A stretch of 38,373 nucleotides of DNA, taken from contig BJHT01000029.1 of NCBI GenBank assembly GCA_014193395.1, positions 1-38,373 of the forward strand, in the 5' to 3' direction. Of this stretch, positions 16,238 through 25,063 are shown piece by piece; positions within the stretch are counted from its first letter, which is position 1, and every line of letters begins with the position of its first letter. The stretch comes from Verrucomicrobiota bacterium (GTDB lineage Bacteria > Verrucomicrobiota > Verrucomicrobiia > Limisphaerales > BJHT01). The position numbers and the translations under genes are program-made. Below the pieces are notes generated by a model. It was given only the letters and a program-made list of their open reading frames with translations, was not told the origin of the DNA and searched no databases.

Positions 16238-17980
16238 ATGCCTCCCATCAAATCATTGGGCGAACGCGTCGCCGACGCGCTGATCGAGGACGGCCTGCTG
16301 CCCAAGACCAAGGTCGAGGAACTCCTCGAACTGCAAAAAAAAGACGGCACCCGCCTGCTCAAGCTCCTGACCGAAAAAGCGCTCGTCAACGACCTCGACC
16401 TCGCCGTCGCCACCGGGCGTGTGCTCAACACGCCGCCCGTCAACCTTCCCCGCATCGGCATCCCGCCCGAGGTCGCCGGACTGATCTCCAAGGAGCTCGC
16501 CAAGACCTACTGCGTCCTGCCGGTCTCGCGTCTGGAGGCCAAGCTCTTCCTCGCGATGGCCGACCCGCTGAACGTCCTCGCCATCGACGAGGTCCGGCGC
16601 ATCACCAAGCTCGAGGTCAGCCCGCTCATCGCCCCCGAGAAGGCGATCCTCGACAAGCTCAACAACCTCGACGCCGGCCGCAACGCCAGCATGGAGGAAG
16701 TCATCAAGGCCGCCGAGAAACAGGCCGAACTCGAGGCCGAGGCAGAAGGTGCCGAGCTGATTGCCGAGCAAAATGAAAACCTCAGCGCCGACCAGCTCGC
16801 CGCCGCCGGCGAGGAAGCCCCCGTCGTCAAGCTCGCCAACCTCATCCTCGTCCAGGCCATCAAGGACCGCGCCAGCGACATTCACATCGAGCCCTTCGAG
16901 AAAATGGTGCGCCTGCGCTACCGCGTGGACGGTGTGCTGATCGACGCCACCCCGCCGCCCAAGAACCTCCAGATGGCGCTTATCTCGCGCCTGAAAATCA
17001 TGTGCAGCCTCGACATCGCCGAGCGCCGCCTGCCGCAGGACGGCCGCATGAGAATGAAGGTCGGCAGCAAGGACATCGACCTGCGCGTGTCGTTCATGCC
17101 CACCGTCCACGGCGAAAAAGTCGTCCTCCGCGTCCTCGACAAATCGAACCTCACCGCCAGCCTCGACAAGCTCGGGATGGACCCGCACACCTTCAAGCGC
17201 TTCAAGGAAGCCGTCGATGCGCCACACGGTTTGATCCTCGTCACCGGACCCACCGGCTCGGGCAAAACCACCACGCTCTATTCCGCGCTCAACGAACTCA
17301 ACAGCCCCGACTACAACATCATCACCGTCGAGGATCCCGTGGAATTTCAAATCCCCGGCATCAACCAGGTGCCGGTGAAAAAGGAGATCGGCCTCACCTT
17401 CGCCACCGCGCTGCGCTCGATCCTCCGCCAGGACCCGGACATCTGCATGATCGGCGAAATCCGCGACTCCGAGACCGCCGAGATCGCCGTCGAGGCCGCG
17501 CTTACCGGCCACCAGGTCCTGAGCACCATGCACTGCAACGACGCCGCCGGCGCCGTCTCGCGCCTCGATGACATGGGCATCGCGCCCTTCCTCATCTCCT
17601 CCTCGCTCCTCCTCACCTGCGCCCAGCGCCTCATGCGCCGCATCTGTCCCGCGTGCAAGGAGCCGATCACCTATCCGGCCAAGATGTTCGAGGATCTCAA
17701 CATTGACCGGAAATCTTTCGACGGCGTGCAGCTTTTCCGCGGCCGCGGTTGCGACCGCTGCAAAAACACCGGCTACACCGGACGCCTTGCCATCATCGAG
17801 GTCATGCCCGTCTCCGATGAAATCCGGAAGCTCATCATCAAACGCGTCAGCGCCATGGAAATCGCCAAGGTCGCCGAATCCGAAGGCATGCAAAACCTCC
17901 GCGCCGTCGCTCTCCAGAAAGTCCGCGAAGGCGTCTCCACGCTCGAACAGGCACTGCTCCTGACGGCGAACAATCATTAG
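16238..17980 (+). CDS. pilB: PilB/GspE-type assembly ATPase
   Basis: This 580-residue hexameric ATPase powers type IV pilus extension or type II secretion from the cytoplasmic face of the inner membrane. Residues 5-150 are its own GspE N-domain. The core shows Walker A GPTGSGKTTTL (about 337), the Asp box VEDPVEFQI (about 365), Walker B ICMIGEIRD (about 402) and the His box GHQVLSTMH (about 425). A zinc-binding insert has CPAC (about 470) and CDRC (about 505). All catalytic residues are present. A Glu/Ala-rich stretch at about 150-185 separates the N-domain and core. It is the second gene of a tight pair with the TPR protein. pilC, pilT and pilin genes are not in the window, so pilus rather than type II secretion is a best guess. 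Confidence 0.9.
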   Translation: MPPIKSLGERVADALIEDGLLPKTKVEELLELQKKDGTRLLKLLTEKALVNDLDLAVATGRVLNTPPVNLPRIGIPPEVAGLISKELAKTYCVLPVSRLEAKLFLAMADPLNVLAIDEVRRITKLEVSPLIAPEKAILDKLNNLDAGRNASMEEVIKAAEKQAELEAEAEGAELIAEQNENLSADQLAAAGEEAPVVKLANLILVQAIKDRASDIHIEPFEKMVRLRYRVDGVLIDATPPPKNLQMALISRLKIMCSLDIAERRLPQDGRMRMKVGSKDIDLRVSFMPTVHGEKVVLRVLDKSNLTASLDKLGMDPHTFKRFKEAVDAPHGLILVTGPTGSGKTTTLYSALNELNSPDYNIITVEDPVEFQIPGINQVPVKKEIGLTFATALRSILRQDPDICMIGEIRDSETAEIAVEAALTGHQVLSTMHCNDAAGAVSRLDDMGIAPFLISSSLLLTCAQRLMRRICPACKEPITYPAKMFEDLNIDRKSFDGVQLFRGRGCDRCKNTGYTGRLAIIEVMPVSDEIRKLIIKRVSAMEIAKVAESEGMQNLRAVALQKVREGVSTLEQALLLTANNH

Positions 17981-17990
17981 CGCAGCAGTC

Positions 17991-18017
17991 AGGAGCGCGG
18001 GCGGCCCGCCCGCGAGT
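17991..18017. repeat. 27-base GC palindrome, inverted copy of 5261-5287
   Basis: It begins 11 bases after the pilB stop and matches 5261-5287 exactly in reverse complement. The core forms a stable GC hairpin with no T-tract. Confidence 0.8.
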
Positions 18018-18050
18018 GCCCCGTGCCGGAGCCGGCTCAAGCTCCAGGCC

Positions 18051-18230
18051 TAAAGCTCAAAGCTCAAGGGAAGTGACCAAGCGAGTCCAAGCACCAAGGC
18101 GTAACCCTTCCGTGACGGCCGCGCGCCTTCCGCGCTGTTCGCGCCGCCGCCCCGCTCGAAAGGCGCGACGCACTCCGCCTGGTGCTTGGCGCTTCCCTTG
18201 AGCTTTGAACTTTGAGCTTTGAGCTTTTTT
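18051..18230. repeat. Inverted repeat built on a heptamer
   Basis: The left arm (18051-18101) and right arm (18176-18230) are imperfect reverse complements. The left arm has AAGCTCA repeated before AGGGAAG. The right arm has the complement in four near-copies with period 7 (TGAGCTT units, one varied). The centre is GC-rich and no gene is visible. It fills most of the 17981-18258 gap. Confidence 0.8.
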
Positions 18231-18258
18231 CGCCAAATCCCGACACTGCCGCCGCGAC

Positions 18259-19449
18259 ATGAACCGGGTGCTATTCGTTGATCACGTGGACCGCATCCTC
18301 GGCGGTGCGCAGGTCAACCTGCTCGAGCTGCTGCCCGAGCTGCTCGCGGAGCCGTCGCTGCGCGTCGCGTGTGCGTGCGCGCCCGCCGGACCGTTGAGCC
18401 AGCGCCTGCGCGAACTGGGCGTCGAACAATTCCCCCACCAGCTACCGGCCGCCGCCGGCGCGCTGCGCGTGGTCGGCCGCGGCTTCTCTTTTTTCAACGC
18501 ACTCCGCGCCCACGCCGCGCTGCGCGAAGCCCAACGTGAACTGGAAAAAACCCTCGCCGCCTTCCAGCCGTCCGCCGTGATCTCCATTCCGAACAAAGAC
18601 CACTTCTGCGCCGCCGCCGCGTGCCGCAGTGCGGGCGTGCCATCCGTTTGGTGGGTGAACGACATCGTCTCCGCGCAGTTTTTCTCGCGCCTCGTGCGCG
18701 CGGTGTTTTTGTTCCGCGCCAGACGCAGCGCCGCGCAAGTCGTGGTCGTCTCCGACTACGCCCGCCGCGCGCTGCTCGACCAGGGCCTGCCCGCCGCAAA
18801 AGTACGCACGATCCACAACGGCATCCCGCTCGCGCGCTACGCCCGCACGACTCCGGGGCATCTCCATCGGCTCCTGAACCTGCCGCAGGACGAGCCGCTC
18901 GCGGGCATCGTCGGTCGCTTCACGCCGTGGAAGGGGCAGGACTTTTTCCTGCGCCTCGCCGAACGCTGGATGCGCGAAAACCCGCGCGGGCATTTCGTTT
19001 TGGTGGGCCAGGCCTTCAACGAAGAGCAGGCGTTCGAGGCGGAGCTAAAACAATTTGTCAGCGCGCACGGACTCGGCGCGCGCGTTCATTTCGTCCCCTT
19101 TCAAAGCGACGCCCCCGCCGTCTTCAGCGACCTCTCCGTGCTGCTGCATTGCTCGACTTCGCCGGAACCGTTTGGCCGCGTGATCGTCGAGGCGATGGCC
19201 GCGGGCACGCCCGTCATCGCGGCCCGCGACGGCGGTGTGCCCGAAATCATCACCGACGGCGTGGACGGCTTCCTTGCGCCGCCCGGCGATCTCGACGCCT
19301 ATCTCGCTGCGCTGCGCAGAGTGTGGTCCGGCCCGCCCGCCGCCGCGCTCTCCGCCGCCGCGCGCCGCACCGTCGCCGAGCGCTTCTCGATCACGCGCGT
19401 GAAGACCGAATTCCAAAAGCTCATCGCCGACGTGACCGCCGCCGCATGA
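18259..19449 (+). CDS. GT4-family glycosyltransferase (first of three)
   Basis: The 396-residue protein has a GT-B fold glycosyltransferase pattern. The N-terminal nucleotide-binding half begins MNRVLFVDHVDRILGGAQVN, with the GGA loop typical of GT4. The C-terminal half has IVGRFTPWKGQDFFL and the EX7E-type motif EPFGRVIVEAMAAGTPVIA near residue 302, followed by GGVPEII. Such enzymes add a sugar from a nucleotide-sugar donor with retention. It opens a plus-strand cluster with two further GT4 enzymes and a polyprenyl-phosphate sugar transferase, so it probably extends a lipid-linked surface polysaccharide. Donor and acceptor are unknown. Confidence 0.85.
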   Translation: MNRVLFVDHVDRILGGAQVNLLELLPELLAEPSLRVACACAPAGPLSQRLRELGVEQFPHQLPAAAGALRVVGRGFSFFNALRAHAALREAQRELEKTLAAFQPSAVISIPNKDHFCAAAACRSAGVPSVWWVNDIVSAQFFSRLVRAVFLFRARRSAAQVVVVSDYARRALLDQGLPAAKVRTIHNGIPLARYARTTPGHLHRLLNLPQDEPLAGIVGRFTPWKGQDFFLRLAERWMRENPRGHFVLVGQAFNEEQAFEAELKQFVSAHGLGARVHFVPFQSDAPAVFSDLSVLLHCSTSPEPFGRVIVEAMAAGTPVIAARDGGVPEIITDGVDGFLAPPGDLDAYLAALRRVWSGPPAAALSAAARRTVAERFSITRVKTEFQKLIADVTAAA

Positions 19450-19538
19450 AACCGGAACGAGAGATTGCGGAGATGGAACCATCGAAGCACGTCGCTGACC
19501 CCGCGAGCGCGAAGCCGCCTGGGGAGGCATTCCGGCTG

Positions 19539-19727
19539 TGGAGTGCGTTGACTTGTCACCGCTTTCCCGAGGCGACTTGTCGCCGTCGGACAGAGAGGAG
19601 CCGGCGCACTCGCCTGGGGCGTTCACGGCTCGCGCCAGCGCGGGCACGCACGCTTGACCGGACGCGCCCGGAGGTTCGACGGCGACAAGTCGCCTGCGCA
19701 AAAGCGGTGACAAGTCCCCGCACTCCA
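19539..19727. repeat. Long palindromic element, copy A
   Basis: The ends (19539-19590 and 19676-19727) are imperfect reverse complements that themselves contain short palindromes such as GGCGACTTGTCGCC. A very similar element lies at 21003-21191, after the next glycosyltransferase gene. Both share an internal TTCACGGCTCGCGCCAGCG. A frame of about 105 codons through it (from 19446) is not a gene. Confidence 0.88.
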
Positions 19728-19764
19728 AACTGTTTCTCTCCGTGGTCTCGCCGCAGTTTTTAGG

Positions 19765-20988
19765 ATGAACACCCCGCGCCATTTCATTTTCCTGACGCTC
19801 GGGTTTCATCCCGATCAAGTGGGCGGCGCGTTTCGTTACGTGGCCGAGGTGGCGACGCGCCTCGCCGCGCGCGGGCATCGCGTCGAGGTCATCTGCCCGA
19901 ATCCGGCGAACCAACTCGCCGCGACCGAGCCGCGCAGCGGCGTGACGCTTCATCGTTTCCCGAACGGCGAGGGCTTTTTCTGGACCAACTGGCGTCGCGA
20001 AAACGCCGCAGCCTCGCAGCTTCTCCACGCTTGTCTCGCCAGCGTCAACACCGCCCCCGCCGCGCGCCCGCTCATCGTCGTGTGCCACGCGTTCCTCGCA
20101 CCCGCCGCTGCGGATGCGCCTGCGCCGCAGGTGGCGCTCTTCACCGGGCCGTGGGCGGAGGAGTTCTTGTTCTCCCGCCGGTCGCGTCGCCGGTCGCTGC
20201 CGAAGCGTTGCTTCGACACGCTCGTCGCGGATCGCCTGCGCGCCGTCGAGCGTGCCGGACTGGCGCGCGCGCGGCGCATTCTCACGATCAGCGATTACTA
20301 CGTGGCGCAGTTGCCGCGGTGGCATCCCGTCGCACTGCCGCCGGTGACGATGATGTCCGGCGGCGTGGACGCGGAAACATTCCGCCCCGCCACCGACCGC
20401 GCCGCCGTGCGCGCGAAGCTCGGGCTCGCGCCCGACGCGTTTGTCTTCCTCACCGTGCGCCGCCTCGATCCGCGCATGGGATTGCTCACGCTGCTCGAAG
20501 CCTTCGCCGCCGCACGGCGGGGGCATCCGCACGCGCGGCTGTGGATCGCCGGCAGCGGCCCGCAACGCGACGAACTCACGGCCCGCGCCGCCACGCTGGG
20601 CCTCGGCGACAACGTGCGTTTCCTCGGTTTCGTGCCTGACGCCGAACTGCCCGACTGCTACCGCGCCGCCGACTGCACCGTGGTGCCCTCGCTCGCGCTC
20701 GAAGGCTTCGGATTGGTGACCGCCGAATCGCTCGCGTGCGGCACGCCCGTGCTCGGTTCGGACTCCGGCGCGACACCCGAACTGCTCGCGCCGCTGGGAC
20801 AGCACCTGCTGTTCACATCGGGCTCCACGGAATCGCTGGCCGCAAAACTCCGCGAAGTGCTCGCCGCGCCCGCGTCGCTGCCCGCCCGCGAACGCTGCCG
20901 CGAATACGCGGTGCAAGCCTTCTCGTGGAATCGCCCCGTGGCCGCGCTCGAACAGGCTGCCGCGGATTTCACGGGAGGTGCGCGATGA
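19765..20988 (+). CDS. GT4-family glycosyltransferase (second of three)
   Basis: The 407-residue protein is another GT-B enzyme. The N-terminal half begins FLTLGFHPDQVGGAFRYVAE with the GG acceptor loop. The C-terminal half has LTVRRLDPRMGLLTLLEAF, LWIAGSGPQRDEL and LEGFGLVTAESLACGTPVLG (about 311), then SGATPELL. The last is the donor-binding EX7E region. The start MNTP at 19765 directly follows palindromic element A. The stop at 20988 abuts element B, so the gene is bracketed by two copies of one repeat family. It probably acts on the same surface glycan as its neighbours. Confidence 0.85.
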   Translation: MNTPRHFIFLTLGFHPDQVGGAFRYVAEVATRLAARGHRVEVICPNPANQLAATEPRSGVTLHRFPNGEGFFWTNWRRENAAASQLLHACLASVNTAPAARPLIVVCHAFLAPAAADAPAPQVALFTGPWAEEFLFSRRSRRRSLPKRCFDTLVADRLRAVERAGLARARRILTISDYYVAQLPRWHPVALPPVTMMSGGVDAETFRPATDRAAVRAKLGLAPDAFVFLTVRRLDPRMGLLTLLEAFAAARRGHPHARLWIAGSGPQRDELTARAATLGLGDNVRFLGFVPDAELPDCYRAADCTVVPSLALEGFGLVTAESLACGTPVLGSDSGATPELLAPLGQHLLFTSGSTESLAAKLREVLAAPASLPARERCREYAVQAFSWNRPVAALEQAAADFTGGAR

Positions 20989-21002
20989 GACTGAAGCTGG
21001 TT

Positions 21003-21191
21003 TGGAGTGCGGTGACTTGTCACCGCTTTCCCAAGGCGACTTGTCGCCGTCGAACGCCGAGGCGGGTCGTTTCGCAATGGGGCATTCACGGCTCGCGCCA
21101 GCGTTGGCGCGCGACGCGGGTCCGAACGCGCACTGAAATTCGACGGCGACAAGTCGCCTGCGCAAAAGCGGTGACCAGTCACCGCACCCCA
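21003..21191. repeat. Long palindromic element, copy B
   Basis: The layout is the same as at 19539-19727. The left end contains GGTGACTTGTCACCGC and GGCGACTTGTCGCC. The right end mirrors them, with CGGCGACAAGTCGCC and GGTGACCAGTCACC. The centre differs from copy A except for the shared TTCACGGCTCGCGCCAGCG. It begins 15 bases after a stop codon. Confidence 0.88.
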
Positions 21192-21302
21192 AACCGCCGC
21201 GGCGCGCGCAGATTTCGGCACGCGGACGGTCCCCGCCCGCAGCGGCAGCGACTCCGCAAAGGCGCCAAAAATTTCGAGCGGCCCAGCTCCGTTGCTGCCG
21301 CA

Positions 21303-21322
21303 GCGACCGGGGACCGGTCGCG
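21303..21322. repeat. Short palindrome also found at 31116-31136
   Basis: GCGACCGGGGACCGGTCGCG occurs here and again 9.8 kb downstream in another intergenic gap. It resembles the short palindromes inside elements A and B in style but not in sequence. Confidence 0.7.
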
Positions 21323-21370
21323 CTCCACTCTGGATTCAGCTCAGCACCGACGCCGCCCGGCCACCGTCCC

Positions 21371-21390
21371 CATCCGTGTCCATCCGTGGT
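21371..21390 (+). repeat. Tandem decamer before the third GT4 gene
   Basis: CATCCGTGTC and CATCCGTGGT stand in tandem, 18 bases before ATG 21409. From memory, similar CCATCCGTGG phrases are widespread in intergenic DNA of PVC bacteria. Here it occupies the place where a promoter or ribosome site would be. Confidence 0.6.
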
Positions 21391-21408
21391 CAAGAACCAG
21401 TTCCTAGG

Positions 21409-22533
21409 ATGAAAATTCTCGAACTCGGCAAGTTCTACTTCCCGCACAAGGGCGGCATCGAAACGCTCCTGCGCGCTTGGTCCGAGGGCTTCGTGCGGCG
21501 CGGCGCGGAAGTCGATTGCGTGGTGGCCAACGACTGCGCGCGCACGACGCACGAGGTGATCAACGGCGTGCGCGTCCACCGCCTCGCCAGCTTCGGCATG
21601 GTGCTCTCGACCTCGATGTGTCCGGCCTACGCCGCGGCCACGCGACGGCACGCGGCTGATCTTTGGCATGTTCAGTTTCCCAATCCACTGGCCGATATTT
21701 CGAGTATCGCGGGGCCGCGCACGACGCCGCTGGTCCTGAGCTACCACTGCGACGTGGTGCGACAGGCGACAGCGATGCGGTTCTACCGGCCCGTGCTGAA
21801 CGCGCTGCTGCGGCGGGCGACGCGGATCGTGGTGTCCACGCCGCAGCATTTGGAATTTTCGCAGTGGCTCGCGCCGTTTCGCGACAAGTGCGAGGTGATT
21901 CCGTTTGGGATCAACCTCGCGGCCCTCGCGCTCACGCCCGAGCGCGAGCGGCGCGTCGCCGAGCTGCGCCGCGAGGCGGGCGGCCGGCCCATCGTGCTGA
22001 ATGTCGGCCGGCTCGTCGGTTACAAGGGACAGCGGTTTTTGCTCGAAGCTTTGCGCGAACTGGACGCGGTCGCGTGGATCGTCGGCACCGGCCCGCTCGA
22101 GGCGGAACTACGGCAGCTCGCGACGGAGCTCGGCGTCGCCGACCGGGTGAAACTGTGGGGCGGCGTGAGCGACGCGGACCTGCCGGCGCTGCTGCACGCG
22201 TGCGATGTGTTCGCGCTGCCGTCGATCACGGTGGCCGAGGCGTTCGGGATTGTGCAGGTGGAGGCGATGGCGTGCGGCAAGCCGGTGGTGAGTTGCGCGT
22301 TGCAATCAGGCGTAAAATTTGTCAATCAACACGGCGTGACAGGACTTTTGGTCACTCCTGCGGATAGTGCGGCGCTGGCCGCCGGGATTCGTTCGCTCCT
22401 GGGGGATGCTTCCTTGCGCCAAAGAATGGGTGCCGCCGCCCGCGCCCGGGCGGCGGCTGAGTTTGCGGAAGACGTGATGGTGGACCGTTATTGGCAGTGC
22501 TTCGAGCGGGTGCTCGCGGCGCGCAAATCGTGA
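21409..22533 (+). CDS. GT4-family glycosyltransferase (third of three)
   Basis: ATG 21409 gives 374 residues beginning MKILELGKFYFPHKGGIETL, the classical GT4 N-terminus with the KGG acceptor loop. The frame continues to 21292, but that part runs through repeat DNA. The donor half has LNVGRLVGYKGQRFLLEAL, WIVGTGPLEAEL, and AEAFGIVQVEAMACGKPVVS (about 277) as the EX7E motif. The stop overlaps the GTG start of the sugar-1-phosphate transferase by 4 bases, so the two are translationally coupled. This makes it the clearest partner of the lipid-linked glycan initiation enzyme. Confidence 0.88.
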   Translation: MKILELGKFYFPHKGGIETLLRAWSEGFVRRGAEVDCVVANDCARTTHEVINGVRVHRLASFGMVLSTSMCPAYAAATRRHAADLWHVQFPNPLADISSIAGPRTTPLVLSYHCDVVRQATAMRFYRPVLNALLRRATRIVVSTPQHLEFSQWLAPFRDKCEVIPFGINLAALALTPERERRVAELRREAGGRPIVLNVGRLVGYKGQRFLLEALRELDAVAWIVGTGPLEAELRQLATELGVADRVKLWGGVSDADLPALLHACDVFALPSITVAEAFGIVQVEAMACGKPVVSCALQSGVKFVNQHGVTGLLVTPADSAALAAGIRSLLGDASLRQRMGAAARARAAAEFAEDVMVDRYWQCFERVLAARKS

Positions 22534-23690
22534 GGACTTATCTCGCCATGTTTATTCTGTCGGCCCTCGGGGCGTGGTTCGCCACGCCGTGGGTGCGCCG
22601 CCTGGCGTGGCGGTATGGCGTGCTCGACCAACCCAGCGACCGCAAGGTCCACACCGAGCCGATGGCGCGCCTTGGCGGGCTGGCGGTCTTCATTGGCTTC
22701 TGCCTGCCGTGGCTCGGCTTTCTCCTGCTGAAAAATCGCGTCGCCGGAATTTTCGCCGAGTATTGGGAAATGTTCTGGGCGCTGCTGGCCGGGTCGCTCG
22801 CCATGCTGCTGCTCGGTATTTACGACGACCTCAAGGGCCTCAAGGCGACGCCCAAATTCATCGTGCAAACCGCGGTCGCCGTGACGCTCTACTACGCCGG
22901 CTTCAAGATCACGCGCCTGACCAATCCCTTCGGCCCCGCCATTGAACTCGAATGGCTCTCGCTCCCCGTCCCGGTCCTCTGGATGGTCGGCATCACCAAC
23001 GCGATCAATCTCCTCGACGGCATCGACGGCCTCGCGACCGGCGTCACGGCGTGCATCGCGATGTCGCTGGCGCTGATCAACATCGTGTACGGCAATGTCA
23101 TCGTGGCGCTGCTGACGCTCGCGCTGGCCGGGGCGTGCTTCGGTTTCCTCCCGTTCAACTCGTCGCCGGCGCGGATTTTTCTCGGCGACACGGGCAGTTT
23201 GTTCATGGGCCTGATGCTCGCGTGCATCGGGATTCTGTCGCTGTTCAAGGCGGCGACGGCGACCTTCATCCTCGTGCCGGTGCTGATTTTTGGCGTGCCG
23301 TTGTTCGACACCGCCGCCGTGATGCTCGGGCGGCTGCTGCGAAGGAAGCCGCTGTTCGAGGGCGACAAAACACATGTGCATCACCGCCTGCTGCGCGTGG
23401 GGATGACGCACAAGGAGGCGGCGTTTTACCTCTACGCAGTCACCCTGCTGCTCGCGGGCGTCGCCATTTTCATCAGCTTCAATCAAAGCGCCGAGGGCAT
23501 CTGGTATTTCGGCACGCTCGGGTTGCTGGTGGCCACGGCGGGCTGGCTGGCGTGGCGGCTGCGCGCCTTCCGCCGGCCGACCACCGCTGACATCGCGACG
23601 ACCGCGGCGGACCTCCATGCGACCGTGGCAGACGCCGCGACCGCAAGCGAATCATGCTCGAGCTCGAAGAAGCCCTGTCCCGTATCCTGA
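22530..23690 (+). CDS. WecA/TagO-type polyprenyl-phosphate GlcNAc-1-P transferase
   Basis: GTG 22530 overlaps the previous stop (GTGA) and gives 386 residues starting MRTYLAMFILSALG. The in-frame TTG at 22491 is inside the previous gene. This polytopic enzyme (about 10-11 membrane segments) transfers a HexNAc-1-phosphate from UDP-sugar to undecaprenyl phosphate, the first step of surface polysaccharide synthesis. The family motifs are DQPSDRKVHTEP, GIYDDLKGLKATPKF with the Asp pair, NAINLLDGIDGLATG, FLGDTGSLFMG, and HVHHRLL near the C-terminus. The soluble tail (about residues 345-386) is Ala/Thr/Ser-rich and overlaps the start of the MoeA gene by 37 bases. Confidence 0.9.
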   Translation: MRTYLAMFILSALGAWFATPWVRRLAWRYGVLDQPSDRKVHTEPMARLGGLAVFIGFCLPWLGFLLLKNRVAGIFAEYWEMFWALLAGSLAMLLLGIYDDLKGLKATPKFIVQTAVAVTLYYAGFKITRLTNPFGPAIELEWLSLPVPVLWMVGITNAINLLDGIDGLATGVTACIAMSLALINIVYGNVIVALLTLALAGACFGFLPFNSSPARIFLGDTGSLFMGLMLACIGILSLFKAATATFILVPVLIFGVPLFDTAAVMLGRLLRRKPLFEGDKTHVHHRLLRVGMTHKEAAFYLYAVTLLLAGVAIFISFNQSAEGIWYFGTLGLLVATAGWLAWRLRAFRRPTTADIATTAADLHATVADAATASESCSSSKKPCPVS

Positions 23691-24862
23691 CGCGGATGCC
23701 CGCCCCGCGGCGCGAGGTCGTCCCCCTCGCGAACGCGCTGGGCCGCGTGGCGCTCGACCCCATCGCGGCCCCGATTTCCCTGCCCCCGTTCGACAACTCC
23801 GCGATGGATGGCTACGCCGTGCGCGCCGCCGACGTGACCAATGTCAGCCAGGAGAATCCCCGCTCGCTGCGCCTGATCGGGCGCACGGCGGCGGGCGAAG
23901 TTTTCGGCGGCGAGGTCGCGGCGGGAACGTGCGTGCGGGTGTTCACCGGCTCGCCGCTGCCGCGCGGCGCGGACGCGGTCGTGATGCAGGAGGACACGCG
24001 CACGGATGCGGGCGCACCGGGGGCAGTCGCTTTTCTCGACAGCGCGAAACCCTGGGAAAATGTCCGCTTCGCCGGCGAGGACGTGAAGGCGGGCACCGCC
24101 GTGGCGAACCCCGGCGAGCGCATTTCCGCCGGCCGCGCGAGCCTGCTGGCCGCGCTGGGAATCAGCACCGTCGCCGTCGCGCGCCAGCCGCAGGTGGCAC
24201 TGCTCGCCACGGGCAGCGAACTGCGCGAAGCCGGCCAACCGCTCGCGCCCGGTCAGATTTTCGAGAGCAACCGCCTCGGTCTCGGCGCTTTCGTGGCGCA
24301 GGCGGGCGGGCGTCCGCAGCGCTTCCCGCTCGTGAGCGACACGCTCGCTGGAACGCGCGCCGCGCTGGCCGAAGCATTCGCGCAAAGTGATGTAGTGGTG
24401 ACTTCCGGCGGCGTGTCCGTGGGGGAATTTGATTTTGTGAAGGACGCCTTCACTGCGCTTGGTGGCGAACTGAACTTCTGGAAGGTCGCCATCCGCCCCG
24501 GCAAACCGTTCGTCTTCGGCCAGCTCGGGGAGAAATTTCTCTTCGGCGTCCCCGGCAATCCCGTCTCGGCTCTTGTCACCTTTTTCCTCCTTGTCCGCCC
24601 CGCGCTCCTGCGCTGGCAGGGTGCCCGCGACCTCGCGCCGCCGACGCATCCCGGGACTCTCACCGAGCCGCTGGTCAACCGCGGCGACCGCCGTCATTTC
24701 ATTCGCGTGGCCGTCGATCCCACCGGCTCCGTGCGTCCCTCCGGCGTGCAAGCCTCGCACTTCCTCAGTTCGCTCGCCGACGCCCACGGCCTGGTCGATG
24801 TCCCGCCCGCGACCACCCTCGCCGCCGGCCAGCCCGTGCGCGTGCTGCGCTGGGACATCTGA
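23654..24862 (+). CDS. moeA: Molybdopterin molybdenumtransferase MoeA
   Basis: MoeA inserts molybdate into adenylylated molybdopterin in the cytoplasm. The 402-residue length is normal for the family. Motifs in order are PPFDNSAMDGYAVRA (about 44), FTGSPLPRGADAVVMQEDT (about 96), ATGSELREAG (about 190), TSGGVSVGEFDFVK (about 250) and GVPGNPVSALVTFF (about 297). The C-terminal domain IV follows. Key Asp residues of the active site are present. No other moa, mob or mod genes are in the window, so its presence behind a glycan cluster is probably an accident of gene order. The start lies 37 bases inside the preceding gene. Confidence 0.92.
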   Translation: MLELEEALSRILTRMPAPRREVVPLANALGRVALDPIAAPISLPPFDNSAMDGYAVRAADVTNVSQENPRSLRLIGRTAAGEVFGGEVAAGTCVRVFTGSPLPRGADAVVMQEDTRTDAGAPGAVAFLDSAKPWENVRFAGEDVKAGTAVANPGERISAGRASLLAALGISTVAVARQPQVALLATGSELREAGQPLAPGQIFESNRLGLGAFVAQAGGRPQRFPLVSDTLAGTRAALAEAFAQSDVVVTSGGVSVGEFDFVKDAFTALGGELNFWKVAIRPGKPFVFGQLGEKFLFGVPGNPVSALVTFFLLVRPALLRWQGARDLAPPTHPGTLTEPLVNRGDRRHFIRVAVDPTGSVRPSGVQASHFLSSLADAHGLVDVPPATTLAAGQPVRVLRWDI

Positions 24863-24889
24863 GCGAGAAGTTTCTCCCCGGATATTCCT

Positions 24890-24991
24890 AAACCACTAAC
24901 CGGCACTAACCGGCACTAATAAGACATTACGCCGACCTCGCTCTCCCGGAGTTCAGGATGCTTGGCTACCATTAGTGCCGGTTAGTGGTTT
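24890..24991. repeat. Inverted repeat with tandem decamer
   Basis: Left arm 24890-24920 contains CACTAACCGG twice in tandem. Right arm 24971-24991 is an exact reverse complement of a version lacking one decamer (21 bases). It sits between the convergent moeA and 25064 genes, so an RNA hairpin here could end transcription from either side, although no T-tract is seen. Confidence 0.85.
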
Positions 24992-25063
24992 TCGGTCGCG
25001 GTCCCCCCGCGCTGCCGAGGAGATACGGATGGGCTATCTCCAAGTTACCAGCCCGGCACTCGG

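Noticed and set aside
19446-19763. Open frame with TCHRFPEATCRRR and a related frame starting at 20985
   Set aside because: Both run through the twin palindromic elements. The similar peptides come from repeat DNA, not from a protein family.
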